DNA from: Patiria miniata
Lineage: Eukaryota > Echinodermata > Asteroidea > Valvatida > Asterinidae
DNA: 64,000 nucleotides
NCBI RefSeq assembly: GCF_015706575.1
Contig: NW_024037070.1
Span: 5,513,874 to 5,577,873, forward strand
Direction of reading: 5' to 3'
Positions 1 through 12,473 of this stretch are shown piece by piece. Numbering within the stretch: the stretch's first letter is position 1; each line of letters begins with the position of its first letter. Under the pieces are notes generated by a model. That model was given only the letters and a program-made list of their open reading frames with translations, did no database searches and was not told the DNA's origin. Both the position numbers and the translations under genes were made by a program.

Positions 1-179
1 TCCTTCCAAACAACCGGTAATTTCTGAAGTCTGAACTTACTGCTCACAATTAAATGTGTCTGCCGAGTTGTACAGTCCATTTCATGGACATGACTGATGC
101 ATAATTCATCGCGCGCATGTGTGACGTCACTATTGAAGAAAAACAAGTTGCGCTTAATCAATGACTGTTTCATGTAGTC

Positions 180-270
180 ATATGTGCCACATGTTGGCCC
201 AGGCAGGATTCGAACCCGGGTCATAGCGGTAGGAGGCGAGGAAAGTACCGCTACGCCAATCTGACTCCCC
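180..270 (-). repeat. tRNA-derived SINE head
   Basis: On the minus strand the segment carries a pol III B-box (GGGTTCGAATCC) preceded by an A-box-like block (TGGCGTAGCGGTA) at tRNA-like spacing. It lacks a convincing acceptor stem, so it reads as a SINE head rather than a tRNA gene. It abuts and probably interrupts the MITE that continues to 414. Confidence 0.55.
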
Positions 271-414
271 TATGAGACTGGTCTGAAAATTTCTAAGTAT
301 TTTCTCAGTAAATACTACAATGTTGTCCCCGCTAATTTGGACTTTTTAGGACATATCACTTTCTGATGGCTGATTAAAAAATTAGTGATGGCCAGATATG
401 GGAATCTTTCCGAA
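269..414. repeat. Truncated palindromic MITE
   Basis: The right arm (380-414, AGTGATGGCCAGATATGG and onward) and the interior match the fuller palindromic copy at 21277-21476. The left arm is missing, apparently replaced by the SINE at 180-270. Confidence 0.5.
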
Positions 415-795
415 TTTGCTACTCCAAGGTCCTCAGTATTTCACCGGCAAGGTTTGAGTTCTCAATTCAATTTTTAAAGGACCCTTTTGTTTAACATATT
501 TTTGCACTTGAGGCCAAGCCAAAGGATGTTAATGTACCACAGTTTTAGTTATCATAAAAACATGCATTCTGAGCCATGTTGTTACTTGGGTCAATATTGG
601 TCAAGTGACCCATTGGTTTGTTAAAAGTATACCAGGGGAAGTGGAAGGAAACTTCGATGTGACCTTTTAAACAACAGGAGGGTTAATGCCAAAATGACAA
701 TTTCAATATAGGCCTAGGCCTACTCTTTAATATATTTTTTTACAAGTAGGTGTTTCATAGTTGGGCAGTTTGACATGACGTCCTGCAAATTAATT

Positions 796-1292
796 TTAAA
801 GGGAAAATACAACATTTGCAAACATCAAAAAATAAAACTACCAAATCATTTTGAAATACCTTGCTGGACTGTTAGTGAATGACAGTGTAAAGCATCCTGT
901 AAAATCATGGCACCTGGTATACTGTCATTTTCAAGAAAAGTGGCATTTTTTTATCAATTTCCAACGCTGATCGGCCGATCAGCGTTGGAAAAAACCAATT
1001 GACCATCGCACTTGTTTGCAATCGATTACAAACCTATGAACGGGTACGAGCCAGCTAGACTGGTTCCCTGACCTTACAATTCCCCAATGTATGTAAACTG
1101 CTCTGTTTCTTCTTATATGGAGTCAGGGAACCAGACTACAGGAGAATGATTGTTTTTCTTGGTTTTTATAGCATTTTCGAACCCAAAACCTCAAAAAAGG
1201 CAGTGTAACTATATTTGCTGTATATTTCCAACCCCCAATTCCATCCATTTCTGAAAATTACAGTAAAAGCAAATGATGTATATTCCCTTTAA
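796..1292. mobile_element. TTAAAGG MITE, family A, copy 1
   Basis: The element of about 500 bp starts TTAAAGGGAAAATACAACAT and ends with its imperfect inverse (ATGTATATTCCCTTTAA), between TTAA targets. Related copies lie at 27784-28301, 46185-46691 and 46688-47217. A perfect 28-bp palindrome sits at 961-988. There is no coding capacity, so it is a non-autonomous DNA transposon, possibly piggyBac- or Kolobok-mobilised (inferred from the TTAA target). Its right end lies 63 bp before the first possible PRMT7 ATG. Confidence 0.75.
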
Positions 1293-1469
1293 AGGTAACT
1301 TTATTGGACAAATTGATTTGATTCGTATTCCACAGAATTACAGCTCTCTTTCTCGATGAACTTGACTCTTGCCCGTCTTTTAAGAGCACCTAGTCAACCA
1401 TTGGCTTCTAGTATTGATACATTACGGGGCCATTGTAGTGGGCCATTCTGTCCGTCCAAGGCATCACCG

Positions 1470-4400
1470 ATGTCTGCGATTCTGTCGAGAGTCAACCCGA
1501 CCACCGGTACTAGCGAGTGGGTGGTGGAGGACTCGACGTACGACTATCATCAGGAGATTGCGCGGTCGGCGTACACTGATATGCTGCACGATGATGAGAG
1601 AGTATGTCAGTGGAAGGACAGATTTTGTCACAAAGTTTGGAATTCCTAATTCACTTGGGAAAGAATGTTGCAACCTGATGCTGCTTTTTTCTTCATATAT
1701 AATCTCAATGAAGGTCCGTCAATGCAAAAATGATAATGAGACATGAATCTGAGACTGAGAAACATTTCCAATTGTCTTGACTCTCCATTGTCTTGACTCT
1801 CCATACACTTTGTACACAACTACTGAAGTAGCGTCAGGTTGCAACATTCTCTCCTTAACCTATTTAAACTTGTTGGAAGAGTCTCAAATTCAAATGGGCC
1901 CAAGCAGTAGCATTTATTTGTTTTTATTTTAAAGTTCCCAAATTTATCAATATCTTTGTTCAAGGGGCACTAGTCAGCTAGAAGCTGTAAACCCGTGTGC
2001 ATGCCATGTATGATGTAGCCAGGGATCACACCCAAAGTCATGATGCTTGCGATATTAGCAACGCTGCTTTGGGTACATATCTATACTTGTGTTAATTGTT
2101 AAGCATTTATAAGTAGCTTTAAAAAAAGTGCGCTTTACAACTATTTAACATTCAACTGTTTTATTTAAGTGTTTAGGTTTTTTTTAAATGACTTTTGCAG
2201 AATAAGAAGTACTATGAAGGTATCAGACGTGCCATCAAGCTCATGCATGCCAGGGGAAAGAAGGCCAATGTTCTTGACATCGGCACCGGAACCGGCCTAC
2301 TGTCGATGATGGCGGCAGAGAGTGGCGCGGACACTGTTTATGCTTGCGAGGTATGGACGGTCTCGTGAAGAATAATGTGGCAATAGTTCACAATTTGAGC
2401 GAAAAAGGGCATTATTTTAGTGACAGCAAATCCCGGAGTGGATTGGGTTATATCCCCCTCCCCCCCGACTTTTTGACCTGGGGAGGGGGGTGGAGGTGGG
2501 GAGGGGCCATTGGTACACCCCCCCCCCCTTTCTGTAGCAATTAAGCACATTTGTTTTAGCCAATTATCAAAATATGTCAATGTCAAAATATGAACAAGTA
2601 AAAAAAAAGGTGCCAGATCTGTCTTTATGAACAGCATCGACTAGTGTCATATGGTGTCTGCACAACCCCCCCCCCCCCCAACATACTTTTTGAATGTGCA
2701 ACGTCAGGGAAGTTTCAGGATTTTGGGGGCATCATCACCCCCCCCCCCCCCCCCAGTTGTTAACACAGACTCAGGCTACTGAGCGACACCATTTTGTGGA
2801 TGTTGTGGGTTTCAAAAAGTAGTGCAATTGAGCAACTTTTTTCAACCAATTCAGTTTGCCAAATATGTAATTTTCAAATCATAGCGAAATACAACTTTAT
2901 GTATGTTTACAACTATTCAACCTTAGATTTTGTGTTTCAACCCCAAACTCATATTCTTACAGCATGTTAGAAAAGTATGGCCCACAGACAGTTTTATTGC
3001 ATTCTGCTTAAAACATTCTGCTTTGTTGGTTATTAATTGTTTTTCTAGGCATTTGAACCTATTGCAAAAGTCGCCAAGAATATCATCGCCAAGAACGGTT
3101 TTGCGGAAAGAATCAACATAATAGCCAAAAGGTCAACGGAGGTCACTGTTGGACTAGGTAAAACTTCAGTTGTGGGATATCTTAATTAACCAGTTAACGC
3201 TGGAGGACAGTGTATATTTACAGGGGCGGATGACGGGTTAAGCCATCAAGATTTGCATAAGACTCCGACTGTGAACATGTACACACGACATTGGTTTTGT
3301 ACTCACCGTATTTTGAACTTGACCTTGGCCGCTGTACACGGCCTGTTGTCATAGCAAATATCACTCCATGGCAGGGCTTCGGAGTGTTGCAAAATAGGAA
3401 GTAACGGTGAGAAGTATCATACAAATATTGTACAAATGACTCTCAAGAGTCAGTTTTTTGTGATGTCTGACTTGATTATAAAGATTAGCCGATACATTTT
3501 TGTCTTTTTCAAAAATGGTATAGGATTTAAGAAGGTAGAATCCAGCCATTTTTACTTGTCATGGGCCCAAGAAAATGCATATAATGTGCCAGTGGTTTAT
3601 TGCAAAGTGGCAGATTCTGTCACCACAAAATAAGCACGAAATTTGATATTTTTTTTTGAGAATTGAGATCTTTATATTTCTGGATTCTGCAGAACAAGAG
3701 CTGTCTATTGGTATATAACACTTGAGGGTACTGAGTTCAGCAACGAAAATACAGACCGCCAACTAAAACGAACTTGTGAAACTATTTTTTTCGAGCAAAT
3801 GGCACGTAAACGTAAAACTCCGCTGTGCAATGAATAAACAGTCAACTAATTAAACAGGATGAAAATAGGTACTTCAAACTACAGTGGAACGTCGTTATAC
3901 TGAACACCGCTATACCGAGCATTCGGCTATACCGAACATCATCCTTGGCTCTTGATTTTTGTGAACAAAATTGACAAATATTGCTGTTGAAAAACGTCAA
4001 CAAAAAAGCGAAAAGTGGCTGTTATTTCCCCAAGGAATAGAAGGGAAAGCCACTTATTGCTGTAGATACCGGTAGTAAGCTCACACTCTGTGTATTTACA
4101 TTATTCAATAGTCGGTATGACTCATGTTCAAAGTCATCTCTCAGTAACTAGAAGTACCAGGGCGTGCAGGGTGAAATTCTGAAGGGCGCTATTTTTAAAA
4201 AAATTAGTACCAGAGCACCGGCAGCTTAAATATCGCTATACCGAACAATTGCTATTACGAACAACTTCTGTGGATTCCGCGATGTTCGTTATAGCGGCGT
4301 TCCACTGTAGCTTTTTTATTGGACTTTTTTATGCACATTTTGTGGTGACAGACAGGTCACATATGGCATGACATGAATTTTATCTTGCTCTTTCCAGAAG

Positions 4401-7400
4401 GTGACATGCCACACAAGGGCAACATTCTGCCAGCTGAGGTGTTTGATACCGAGCTCATAGGTGAAGGGGCTGTGCCGACGTACCTCCATGCTCACCGACA
4501 TTTACTCGAGGTAGGTTATACTCTCCCCCTCACCCCTGCCTTCCCCCCCCCTCCCCCCCCCCCAAAAAAAGACTAGACAAGTCTTGCAAAGCTGGTCCCT
4601 TACTAATTTGGTCTGTAGGACATAGCTTGTCAAACGTCTGGGCTAAGGCGAGGCTTAAAGGGTCCATGCGATGACATTTTTCTTAGGAACACATTTTATG
4701 CAACCTCCTACTCCGTAAGTGTAACAAACATATTTAAAAGTGCTCTTTTTTAAAACATTTAAAACTGTCCATGCTTTTTTTTGACAACTGAGGGCGCTGT
4801 TGCTATGATGTCATTTCGAGAAGACACTGTTTAGATTAGGGGTTTTCTGTTCAAATTGTGAAACCGAAATTTGCTCATTGAAAACATCTGTGAGAAAGGG
4901 CTGCTCATAGTACTTCTAGTAATTACACAACAATCACAAAGAAAAGACTTCTAGCAACTTTTTGTGCTGAAATACCTGAAACATTGAGGTTTGTTCCTGG
5001 AATGACATCACAATTTTGCTCATGAATATGAAAATTGGCATTAGGAGAAAAAACAAAAAGGCACCAAAATACTCTTAAAAATGGCAAGGCGAAAAATAAA
5101 AAAAATTAAGTTAAACTGGATTTAAAGGTGCATTTTCAAGGATAGCGTTAAAAATATTATATTGCATGGGTCCTGTAAGCAAAGCTGCTACAAAGAGGAC
5201 AATAGTGGCCCTGTGGGGACCAGCCAAAGTGAAATTCCCCCAGGAAAAGTATTTGTGTTTATACAAAGTTTCTGTTTTCCAAGTGATTTCCAAAGTTGGA
5301 GATCTTGCTTGAAAAGAGGGTGGACATTGTTGAGTCGTTTCAAATTTGAGATATTCAGTTTAAATGAAGACAGTGTGAATGTCTTTATCATATTTACATC
5401 TTGTATTGTTTTGAATGGTTAAACTGCCAATGTATTGCAGACAAAGTTTTTGTTAATACTGCAGTTGATATAAGGCATTTTTTATTCACTTTGATTTTAA
5501 TGACCTAAAAGGGCTTCATGCTGTTTAATTTTCCAGAAAGACTCCATCTGTATTCCCCATTCAGCCACGGTCTGGGCACAAGTCATTCAGTCAGGTCTCG
5601 TCTGGAACTGGCACAAACTCCAGCCAATCCAAATCGCCGGTCGCGACGACGTCATCAGGCCTCTGGCCAAGATGGCCGCCTGCTCGGGCGCGGCCTCAGT
5701 CCACGACGTGCAGCTCAGCCAGGTGTCGCCCGACCAGTTCCGGCCGATCACGGCTCCCTTGGACATGATCGAATTCAACTTCAGCACTGGGGACTTTGCC
5801 GAGCGTCGAGCCGCGACTGTTGAAACTGCGGCGGAGTCGGACGGGATGTGCCACGGTGTCTTCATGTGGTGGGACTTGAGCATGGACACGGAGGGGGAGA
5901 TTCGACTTAGCACCGCACCCACGTGGGCCCATCCCGAGGGTTTGGACGCTCAGTGGAGGGACCACTGGATGCAGGCCGTCTACTTCTTGGACCAACCCCT
6001 GCAGGTGCGCAAAGGTGTGTGTGTGTGTTTAGAACTCTCTCTATGTGTTTAGAATTTGCACACAAAAACCCGCGCCATGGAACAAGGATGATCCTAACTG
6101 TTGAATAGTAAATCCCATTCCCCATGGGCGAATGGGACTTTTCTAGCCCCCGCGTGAATAGGAGCAATAATGAATGTCACGTGATGTGAGTTCTACCAAT
6201 CAAATGACAAGGATCTGCATGTCAGTTATATAATGTACCTTGTTGCACTTTTATCAATCCAAATAGAGCATGAATAATCCAGTTTGAAGCTTCTGAAATG
6301 ATTGTCGTTGTATGTGTACTAGTAGATTTGCCATTGTTGAGCAAACCCATTCTTGTACGAGTATAAAAGGTACAGTTGACGCAGATCAATGTTGTAGATT
6401 TATAGGATTCAAGATTTTGTGCCTACTAAAAAAAATGTTCACGTTCTGATTGTAGGAGAGCCGCTTCATGTCACTCTGTCCCACGATGACTACAGCCTGT
6501 GGTTCAATGTGAGCCAGTCACCAAAACCCAACGTGGAGCCAGAGAGGCCGGTTTGTCACTGCGGTGCGCATGTCGCCTGGAGTCGGCCTCGGATAGGCAT
6601 GCTGAACGATGCAGCACGGACGGAAACCTTCACTCAGGCTCTAAGAAAGGTTTGATAACTTGTCTTCCCATTATAGAAAAATCACTTCACCTAACGGAAG
6701 AACAATGATGCGATGACATTACCCATTGCTATATGAGATTCGAACTGGCCAGCAGGCTCCAGCAAGCTCATTGGTCAAGTGTTTAAGGCTAGCATGCAAC
6801 TTTTCCTTGGGTCAGGTCCCAGTTCCATGGCAGGAACTTTCATTTGGAGATTCAGACCAAAATAGGGCCACTTCATCACATCACTTCATCACATCTCTTG
6901 GTGTTCCTACTTCCATAATTTCTGAACTAAAGATGGCACCAGCATGCGATTTTCACAGCAGTAATGCTGAGATTTAAATCTGTAAAAAAAACACCAATTG
7001 ACCAGTGTCGACAAACGACTCACTTAACTTGATCGCATCACATTTATAGGTAGCAACTGATGAGACGTAATATTCCTCATCCCTGTTATCTCTCAACAGG
7101 TTGTGAACGACAAGACGTTGTGTGTCAGTGTAAGCGATGGATCGATGCTGCCTCTCATCGCAGCTAGGCTGGGAGCCAAACAGGTAAGGGCAGATGTTTC
7201 TGCAGTGTGTGGTCGGGAAATGTAACTGACTAACTGTAATGTATAAAGCCGCATCTGAATAACTTGGCTAAGGCTAGCATTAACACATTGTCTATAGGAA
7301 GTGGCTTCAGCTGCTTCCAAAGACCCGTGTGTAATTGCAAGCGGTAGCAAAGTAATTTGGACTTAGCCCTAATTGTGGTTGACATTATACCCAGTTTAAG

Positions 7401-10400
7401 TGAAGCATATGAGCCTTCTTGTGAAGGGTGGCAAACGTCTTAATCTTATCTACCTTGCCGTTGTAGTGGTTAGTTAACTTAAAGGTAAGTCCATAATTTG
7501 TAATTTGGCATTATGTTCGTTTGAAACAACAAAAGTGCTCAAATTCTAAAGAAGGGTGCTGAACAACTAACCTGATGAAGTTTCAGCTCAGTGAATGCTG
7601 TATATTCCGAGAAAACAATATCTAGGATCTCGATTTGAAATCAAAAGTTGCTGAGTCTTGTTTTGAATTGGGCCTGAATTCAGCGTCCGAGACACGTCCT
7701 CACTGAGCCGATTGCAGCTATGCGATGTCGCGCACTAAACCGACGAATTATAGCAACCGCGCGTGTGTGCATCTTGTCAACGCTTGTGCGCATTTCGCCG
7801 AATTAAAAACGAACTACTAACGGAAATTTCCAAGAATGCGTCTTTAGACGCATCGTCGGAAAGGCCTTCCTTCATTGATTTCTTCAATATGACAGCTTGC
7901 CAGAAAGAGTAATTTCACAGGGACTTTAGTCTCATTACTATCTTTAAACCAAGTATGCTTTTCCACAATAATTACGTCACTTACTTTTTGGATAGCTGCA
8001 AATGATGGACCCTACCTTTAATTGGCTTACCAAATGCCAAACTTTGTTCTAGCTGGGATTCCAATCAGTTTGACTTCACTAATATAGGCAGAATCTTGAA
8101 TTTTGGAGCTTGATTGATGTAAAATGTCGCTAGGTATGTATATTGGTTCTCCAGATTATTTTTCCTGATTTTTCTCTCTCTCTGTCTTCTCTTTTTTTAT
8201 CAAGGTGTACAGTCTTGAGCCAAACTTCATGACTCACCGAGTGATGCAAGACATAATTAAGGGCAACAATCTCACTGAGGAAGTAATCCTGTCTGATGAG
8301 AGCGCACTCAATCTACCCCAGGATTTCTTCAAGGGTCAGAAAGTATGTGTTGCATTCAGTTACTGAGTTTTTATGAAAAAAATGTAACAATTAAAATTAG
8401 GTTTTAAGTTTCTGGCTTAAAAATTCATCAGCCAGTAGTAAGTTCAGTTGAAGACATTGGTCGTCTACTCGTGGTTGATTTGTGACCTTACTTTCGCATG
8501 CACTGACAAAAACGTGCGTACCTCCCTAGGCAAAGATTATTAAAACATCATCATGAAACTTCTTGGTCCTGACTCCCTGCAGTTCATTATGATGTGCACG
8601 GCTATATTGTAACCAGCCATGCGACAGACTTGGGAGACTGGTCCCGAATATGTACAACATAATTGTCTGTACCGTCGTTGACTAACATGAGTTCGTGCGA
8701 AGATAGGTGTGTTTTAACCATAGTTTTCTCTCAAACTGTCTCAAGACTGCGGAAGAATCTCGTTTTGTTTTGGGGCTATAACAGGTAACTCAGTAAACTT
8801 TTTGAAGAGTCCGTAAAAGTTTGGGGCATTTTTGCTGGAACAAGCCCTTTCTAGCTTGGCGTTCATCCTCTTGAAAAGAAACTTGAGAAGTCCTGCATAA
8901 TTTACACTCAATTCAAATAAGCTTTTTGAAAATAAATTTATTTTTTGGATAAATGCAAATGATCGGTCTTGACGTCACTTGCTTGTAGTTGAATCTCATT
9001 TCTTCACATCCAGATCGACGTTCTGATGGGCGAGCCCTTCTTCCTAACCAGCATTCTCCCCTGGCACAACCTGCACTTCTGGTACGCCCGAACGGCCCTT
9101 TCCCCTCACATGGCAGAGGGAGCCCTCGTGCTACCAAGCAGGGCCAGGTTGAGGGGCGTCGCCGCAGAATTTGACCATCTGTGGAAGTTCCATGCCCCCG
9201 TGGGCAACATTGAGGGATTCGATGTGCGGACCTTTGATGGACTTGTACAGGTAAGAACAAAATTAGTTTCAGGTGTAAAATAAAGGTGAATCTTTTTTTT
9301 CTCACATGAGGGCTGTGAAATCACAGTGCATGTGGATTATGTCAGTCAAGGGTTAAAATATCACACATCTCACCCCGTTTTATTCCACACAGAGTTCCTC
9401 GGCCATCAGTGACGCACCCACAGAGCCCCACCATCTATGGGAGTACCCAGGCCAAGCCCTGAGCCAAGACTTCAACCTGATGGAGTTTGATTTCTGTCAG
9501 CCTGTACCGACCGATACGCAGACGCAGAGCGGGACTGCCGAAATCCTTGGGTGAGTTCTCAATGGAAAATATCATTTCACTTTACCATTGTTACTCTACA
9601 CTTTACCATTGTGAGCCTAATTGTTCAATTCTTTAGAATTGTGTACTAAAAATGAGAAGAGAATGATCATGAATACCAAGTATGTTTGTAATTATGCTAA
9701 ATCAACAAATCAACGAATATGTATTATGATACATCAACATGTATCGATATATAACGTTTTTGGTACTAAAACCAGTTGGATGAAATCAACAAGGCAAAAT
9801 CAATTTTGAGTTTTGATGCAATTTTTTGGGCAAAGTAACATGGTCAGTTAATAATATTTCACCTTCTGATTTCGCATTACATTTACAATGTCTGCAGATG
9901 CCAACAGAAGTTATTCAACCCCAAAACACACCCCCCCCCAAAAAAAAGGTTTAGTTTTAGGGGTGGGGTGGAAAATCCCCAACAAATATTGCAGGGAACG
10001 CACATCAGAAAACTCTATCCTCATGTTGGTCAGGTTGGGAGTCAAACTTGTGTTGCCGAGGTTGAAGGCAGTAACTTGACTCTCCGAATCTTGGGAGTAC
10101 TATTTTTCCCAGTCATACAATAATTAGTGCATCTTGTCAGGGGAATAGCCACTTTTACTTCCCTGATGCAATGGAACATGAGGGAAGCCCATTTGGCCCA
10201 TAAATATGCATGAGGTATGATAATGAAATATTTCATTCATTTTTGGTTTTTCCAGGCAAGGTACTTGCCACGGCGTTGCCCTCTGGATGGAGTATCAGCT
10301 AGACCAAGATACCTGGGTCTCCACTGGACTCCAGCGCCCCGTCCCCCCTACCCCCATCCGAGACCTAGCCTGGGACAGGCACTCCAAGCAAGGGGTGTAC

Positions 10401-10505
10401 TTCATCAAGACTAACCCCAGGGTGGCGCCTGGATCACGGATGCAATTTGACGTCTCATTCAACCCGTCCCACGGGAGCGTCCATTTCAAATTTGAGGTCG
10501 TATGA
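1470..10505 (+). CDS. PRMT7: Protein arginine N-methyltransferase 7 (PRMT7), 11 coding exons
   Basis: PRMT7 forms monomethylarginine on proteins from S-adenosylmethionine; it is the type III PRMT and is built of two tandem PRMT modules in one chain. Coding exons: 1470-1601, 2201-2350, 3049-3157, 4398-4510, 5537-6014, 6456-6649, 7100-7183, 8205-8342, 9014-9250, 9393-9550, 10256-10505. The product is 680 aa (human 692). Visible motifs: SAM-binding LDIGTGTG (69-76), double-E loop with E144 and E153 inside [12 protein letters not shown], and the THW-like loop [11 protein letters not shown]. The second module keeps only the fold, with LMGEPFF and [11 protein letters not shown] chose the ATG at 1470 because numbering is then in register with human, including E144 and E153. 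An in-frame ATG at 1356 would add 38 residues. The only tail-to-tail neighbour is MVD. Orthology is clear from colinear similarity along the whole length. Confidence 0.95.
1658..1854. mobile_element. Hairpin MITE, family F, in PRMT7 intron 1
   Basis: Inverted ends GGAAAGAATGTTGCAACCTG and CAGGTTGCAACATTCT enclose an interior with TTGTCTTGACTCTCCATA words. The same element occurs at 20336-20559 and, inverted, at 33061-33264 and 63132-63337. It begins 56 bp after the exon 1 donor. Superfamily not determined. Confidence 0.65.
2351..3048. other. PRMT7 intron 2 with poly-C tracts
   Basis: The intron has several homopolymer runs of C, at about 2455-2465, 2518-2528, 2666-2680 and 2738-2754, plus G-rich stretches near 2480-2500. 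No gene or recognisable transposon was seen. The run lengths may be unreliable in any assembly. Confidence 0.6.
3882..4307. mobile_element. pogo/Tigger-like Tc1-mariner MITE
   Basis: The ends CAGTGGAACGTCGTTATAC and (inverted) CAGTGGAACGCCGCTATAA are flanked on both sides by TA (3880-3881, 4308-4309), the expected target duplication. CAGTGGAACNTCGTTATA is a typical pogo/Tigger terminus. The interior of about 430 bp has no transposase. It lies in PRMT7 intron 3. Confidence 0.75.
4655..5178. mobile_element. TTAAAGG MITE, family C, copy 1 (in PRMT7 intron 4)
   Basis: It begins TTAAAGGGTCCATGCGATGA and ends near ATTGCATGGGTCCTGTAAG. The reverse complement of the copy at 54764-55344 aligns across the whole length, including the shared block TGAGGGCGCTGTTGC. 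The right TTAA has decayed. It is non-coding. Confidence 0.65.
7479..8021. mobile_element. TTAAAGG MITE, family B, copy 1 (in PRMT7 intron 7)
   Basis: Ends TTAAAGGTAAGTCCATAAT and ATGATGGACCCTACCTTTAA. The interior carries a short palindrome, TGCGTCTTTAGACGCA. Related copies are at 25540-26058 and 57774-58316. It is non-coding and has TTAA at both ends. Confidence 0.7.
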
Positions 10506-10524
10506 CAGGAGTTGGTTTTTTTTT

Positions 10525-10842
10525 AGTGTGACCATTCAGGATTAGGCCATAAGTCCCGCCCACCTTTGGTTTGGGTACATTTCTCACTGTGCTTGTGACT
10601 AGGTTTGACTGAGGTACTATTGTCACCTGACCAAACGTTGTGATCCGATTGGTCATTGTGGATTGTTTGACTGGCAGGCAGCGAGTGTCCATTGTTCCAG
10701 ATTGGGACATAGGCCCCGCCCACCTTTGGTTTGGTACATTTTTCACAGTGCTTGTTACCAAGTTTGACTGGGCTACTGTGGTCACCTGACCAAACATCGT
10801 GATCGAATTGGTCAGCGGGCACTGTTTGATTGACTAGTAGGA
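10525..10842. repeat. Tandem duplication, 2 x ~159 bp
   Basis: Two diverged copies (10525-10683, 10684-10842) share CCCGCCCACCTTTGGTTTGG, CTGACCAAAC and TTGACTGG blocks in the same order. It lies just after the PRMT7 stop, so it is probably within the 3'UTR. Confidence 0.7.
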
Positions 10843-11067
10843 AGGGGGTCTATTAGGCCTATGAAACGAGACACTAGTCCAAGAACCCAGGCTTTCGAGT
10901 ATCGGGAGGAATGTATTTGGATAATGACATTTAACATTCCTTTGAATTCAATTTGGAGTTGACAGTTTGTGCATTTATAACTCAATTTCAGCCAAAGGGT
11001 ACACACCCAAACTGCTCATCACAGCGTACTGATGGATGCAAAAATACACTTTTTATGAAAGCACTGG

Positions 11068-11340
11068 GGAGTGTGGCCTGGTGGTTAGAGTTAGTGACTC
11101 ATGATCAGAGGGTCAGGGGTTCGAATCCAGCTGCTGGTCATATGTTGTGTCCTTGTGCAAGCCACTTCACCCCCACTTGCCTCTCTCCACCCAGGAGTAT
11201 AAACGGCATTAGCTGGGAGTAACCTGCGATGGACTAGCATCCCATCCAGGGGGAGTAGAAATATTCTCAGTGATTTCATGCTACTGAAACGGGAGATAAA
11301 CGCCGGCCTGATGGGCCACATAGGCTCCAGACAGACTTTA
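11068..11340 (+). repeat. tRNA-derived SINE
   Basis: The head has an A-box-like TGGCCTGGTGGTTAGAG and a B-box GGGTTCGAATCC at tRNA spacing. The body is CTCTCCACCCAGGAGTATAA followed by CTGCGATGGACTAGCATCCC. A 3' body fragment of the same type recurs at 15270-15325. This is a retroposed SINE, not a functional tRNA. Confidence 0.75.
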
Positions 11341-11696
11341 CTACTTTTACAATGAAAGCACTAGTATATTAAAGCAACTTTGAATATTGTCAGTTTGTGA
11401 GACATACCATAATTGTTTATTTGGTTCTACAAAGAGGCACTTTTATTGACTCTGAAAGACTTCATTTTATTAATGAACTGAAAAAGAAAATTGAAAACCA
11501 TTCAATTTCTTTTAACATGCATTCTCCAAAACAATTTTGACATTAACAATGACAAGAAATACTGTATTTCCATACTTAAATTAAAATATTTTATCGACAC
11601 TGAGATTAAAGGAAAGCATAAATTAGAGCATTTTTATCTATCATTTTGATTTGTAAACTGTTACAATGATGAATCATGATAGTGGCTTGAATTATA

Positions 11697-11702
11697 AATA
11701 AA
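11697..11702 (+). terminator. Candidate PRMT7 polyadenylation signal
   Basis: A canonical AATAAA lies 1.2 kb after the PRMT7 stop and is followed by a T-rich run. It is one of several AT-rich candidates, so the actual site is uncertain. Confidence 0.35.
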
Positions 11703-12473
11703 ATTGTAGTTTTTTTTTTTACATTTTTTTGTTGCATGATCAATAATGCCAGCACATTATACTAACAAATATTATGTTGTATTTTGTTTTTCGAGTTTGT
11801 TAATTCTTTTAAGTTGCATATTGTTTTTGAACATCCTTTAGGATAAAAAATAAAAGGAACTTTCAGCCATTCCCCAAACTACATGCAAAAAATTTTATAA
11901 ACTATTCTCATTCATCTTTTTATTGTACCAGTATATATTCCCATGAAATACCAGCATGTTTTTATCACTTGCTTCCCTTTGACTGTTACACATTTCCAGA
12001 ACCGCTGTTATGCATACCAGCATAAGTTCGTGCATTAAATTCAGAAAAGTCTAGAAAATACCCCACATTTAAATAGAAATAAACCTTTCTGTTGCATGAT
12101 TGAAATTTGGAATAGACCCCTTACATTGACATCTTATCTGCAAGGGGGTATATTCAAGTAAATACATTTGCATAGTAAAATTTCATGTTTACATTTCAAA
12201 ACACTTTTGTGATCCATCCGGTTCGTTAGTAAAAACGTCATACATGCGCGCGCACCACTGATTACTAGCGCCCATTGGATAAGCTCTCAAGTTGCGATAG
12301 CTTCTGGTTCCAATGGTTCCAATGCTACCTAATGGCCAGTGGGCGTGGTTTAAAATGAACTGACGTCACACTAACGAACCGGATAACCAACTGACAGACT
12401 AACTAACTTCGTAAGATCCGTTCATCTACACCTGAGTATTTCAATCTATTTCAGGAAACTTAGAGGAAGCATT

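Larger units (their letters stand above)
1..795. other. Intergenic DNA upstream of PRMT7
   Basis: No coding region recognised. It holds a tRNA-derived SINE head (about 180-270), a truncated palindromic MITE (about 269-414) and a stray GGAGGGTTAA transposon end near 680. The rest is AT-rich with nothing recognisable. Confidence 0.6.
10506..12473. other. Convergent 3' flanks of PRMT7 and MVD
   Basis: The interval between the two stop codons holds a two-copy tandem duplication (10525-10842), a tRNA-derived SINE (11068-11340) and AT-rich sequence. Candidate polyadenylation signals are AATAAA at 11697-11702 for PRMT7 and, on the minus strand, at 11919-11924 for MVD. The 3'UTRs may therefore overlap or nearly meet. 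No further gene seen. Confidence 0.6.
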
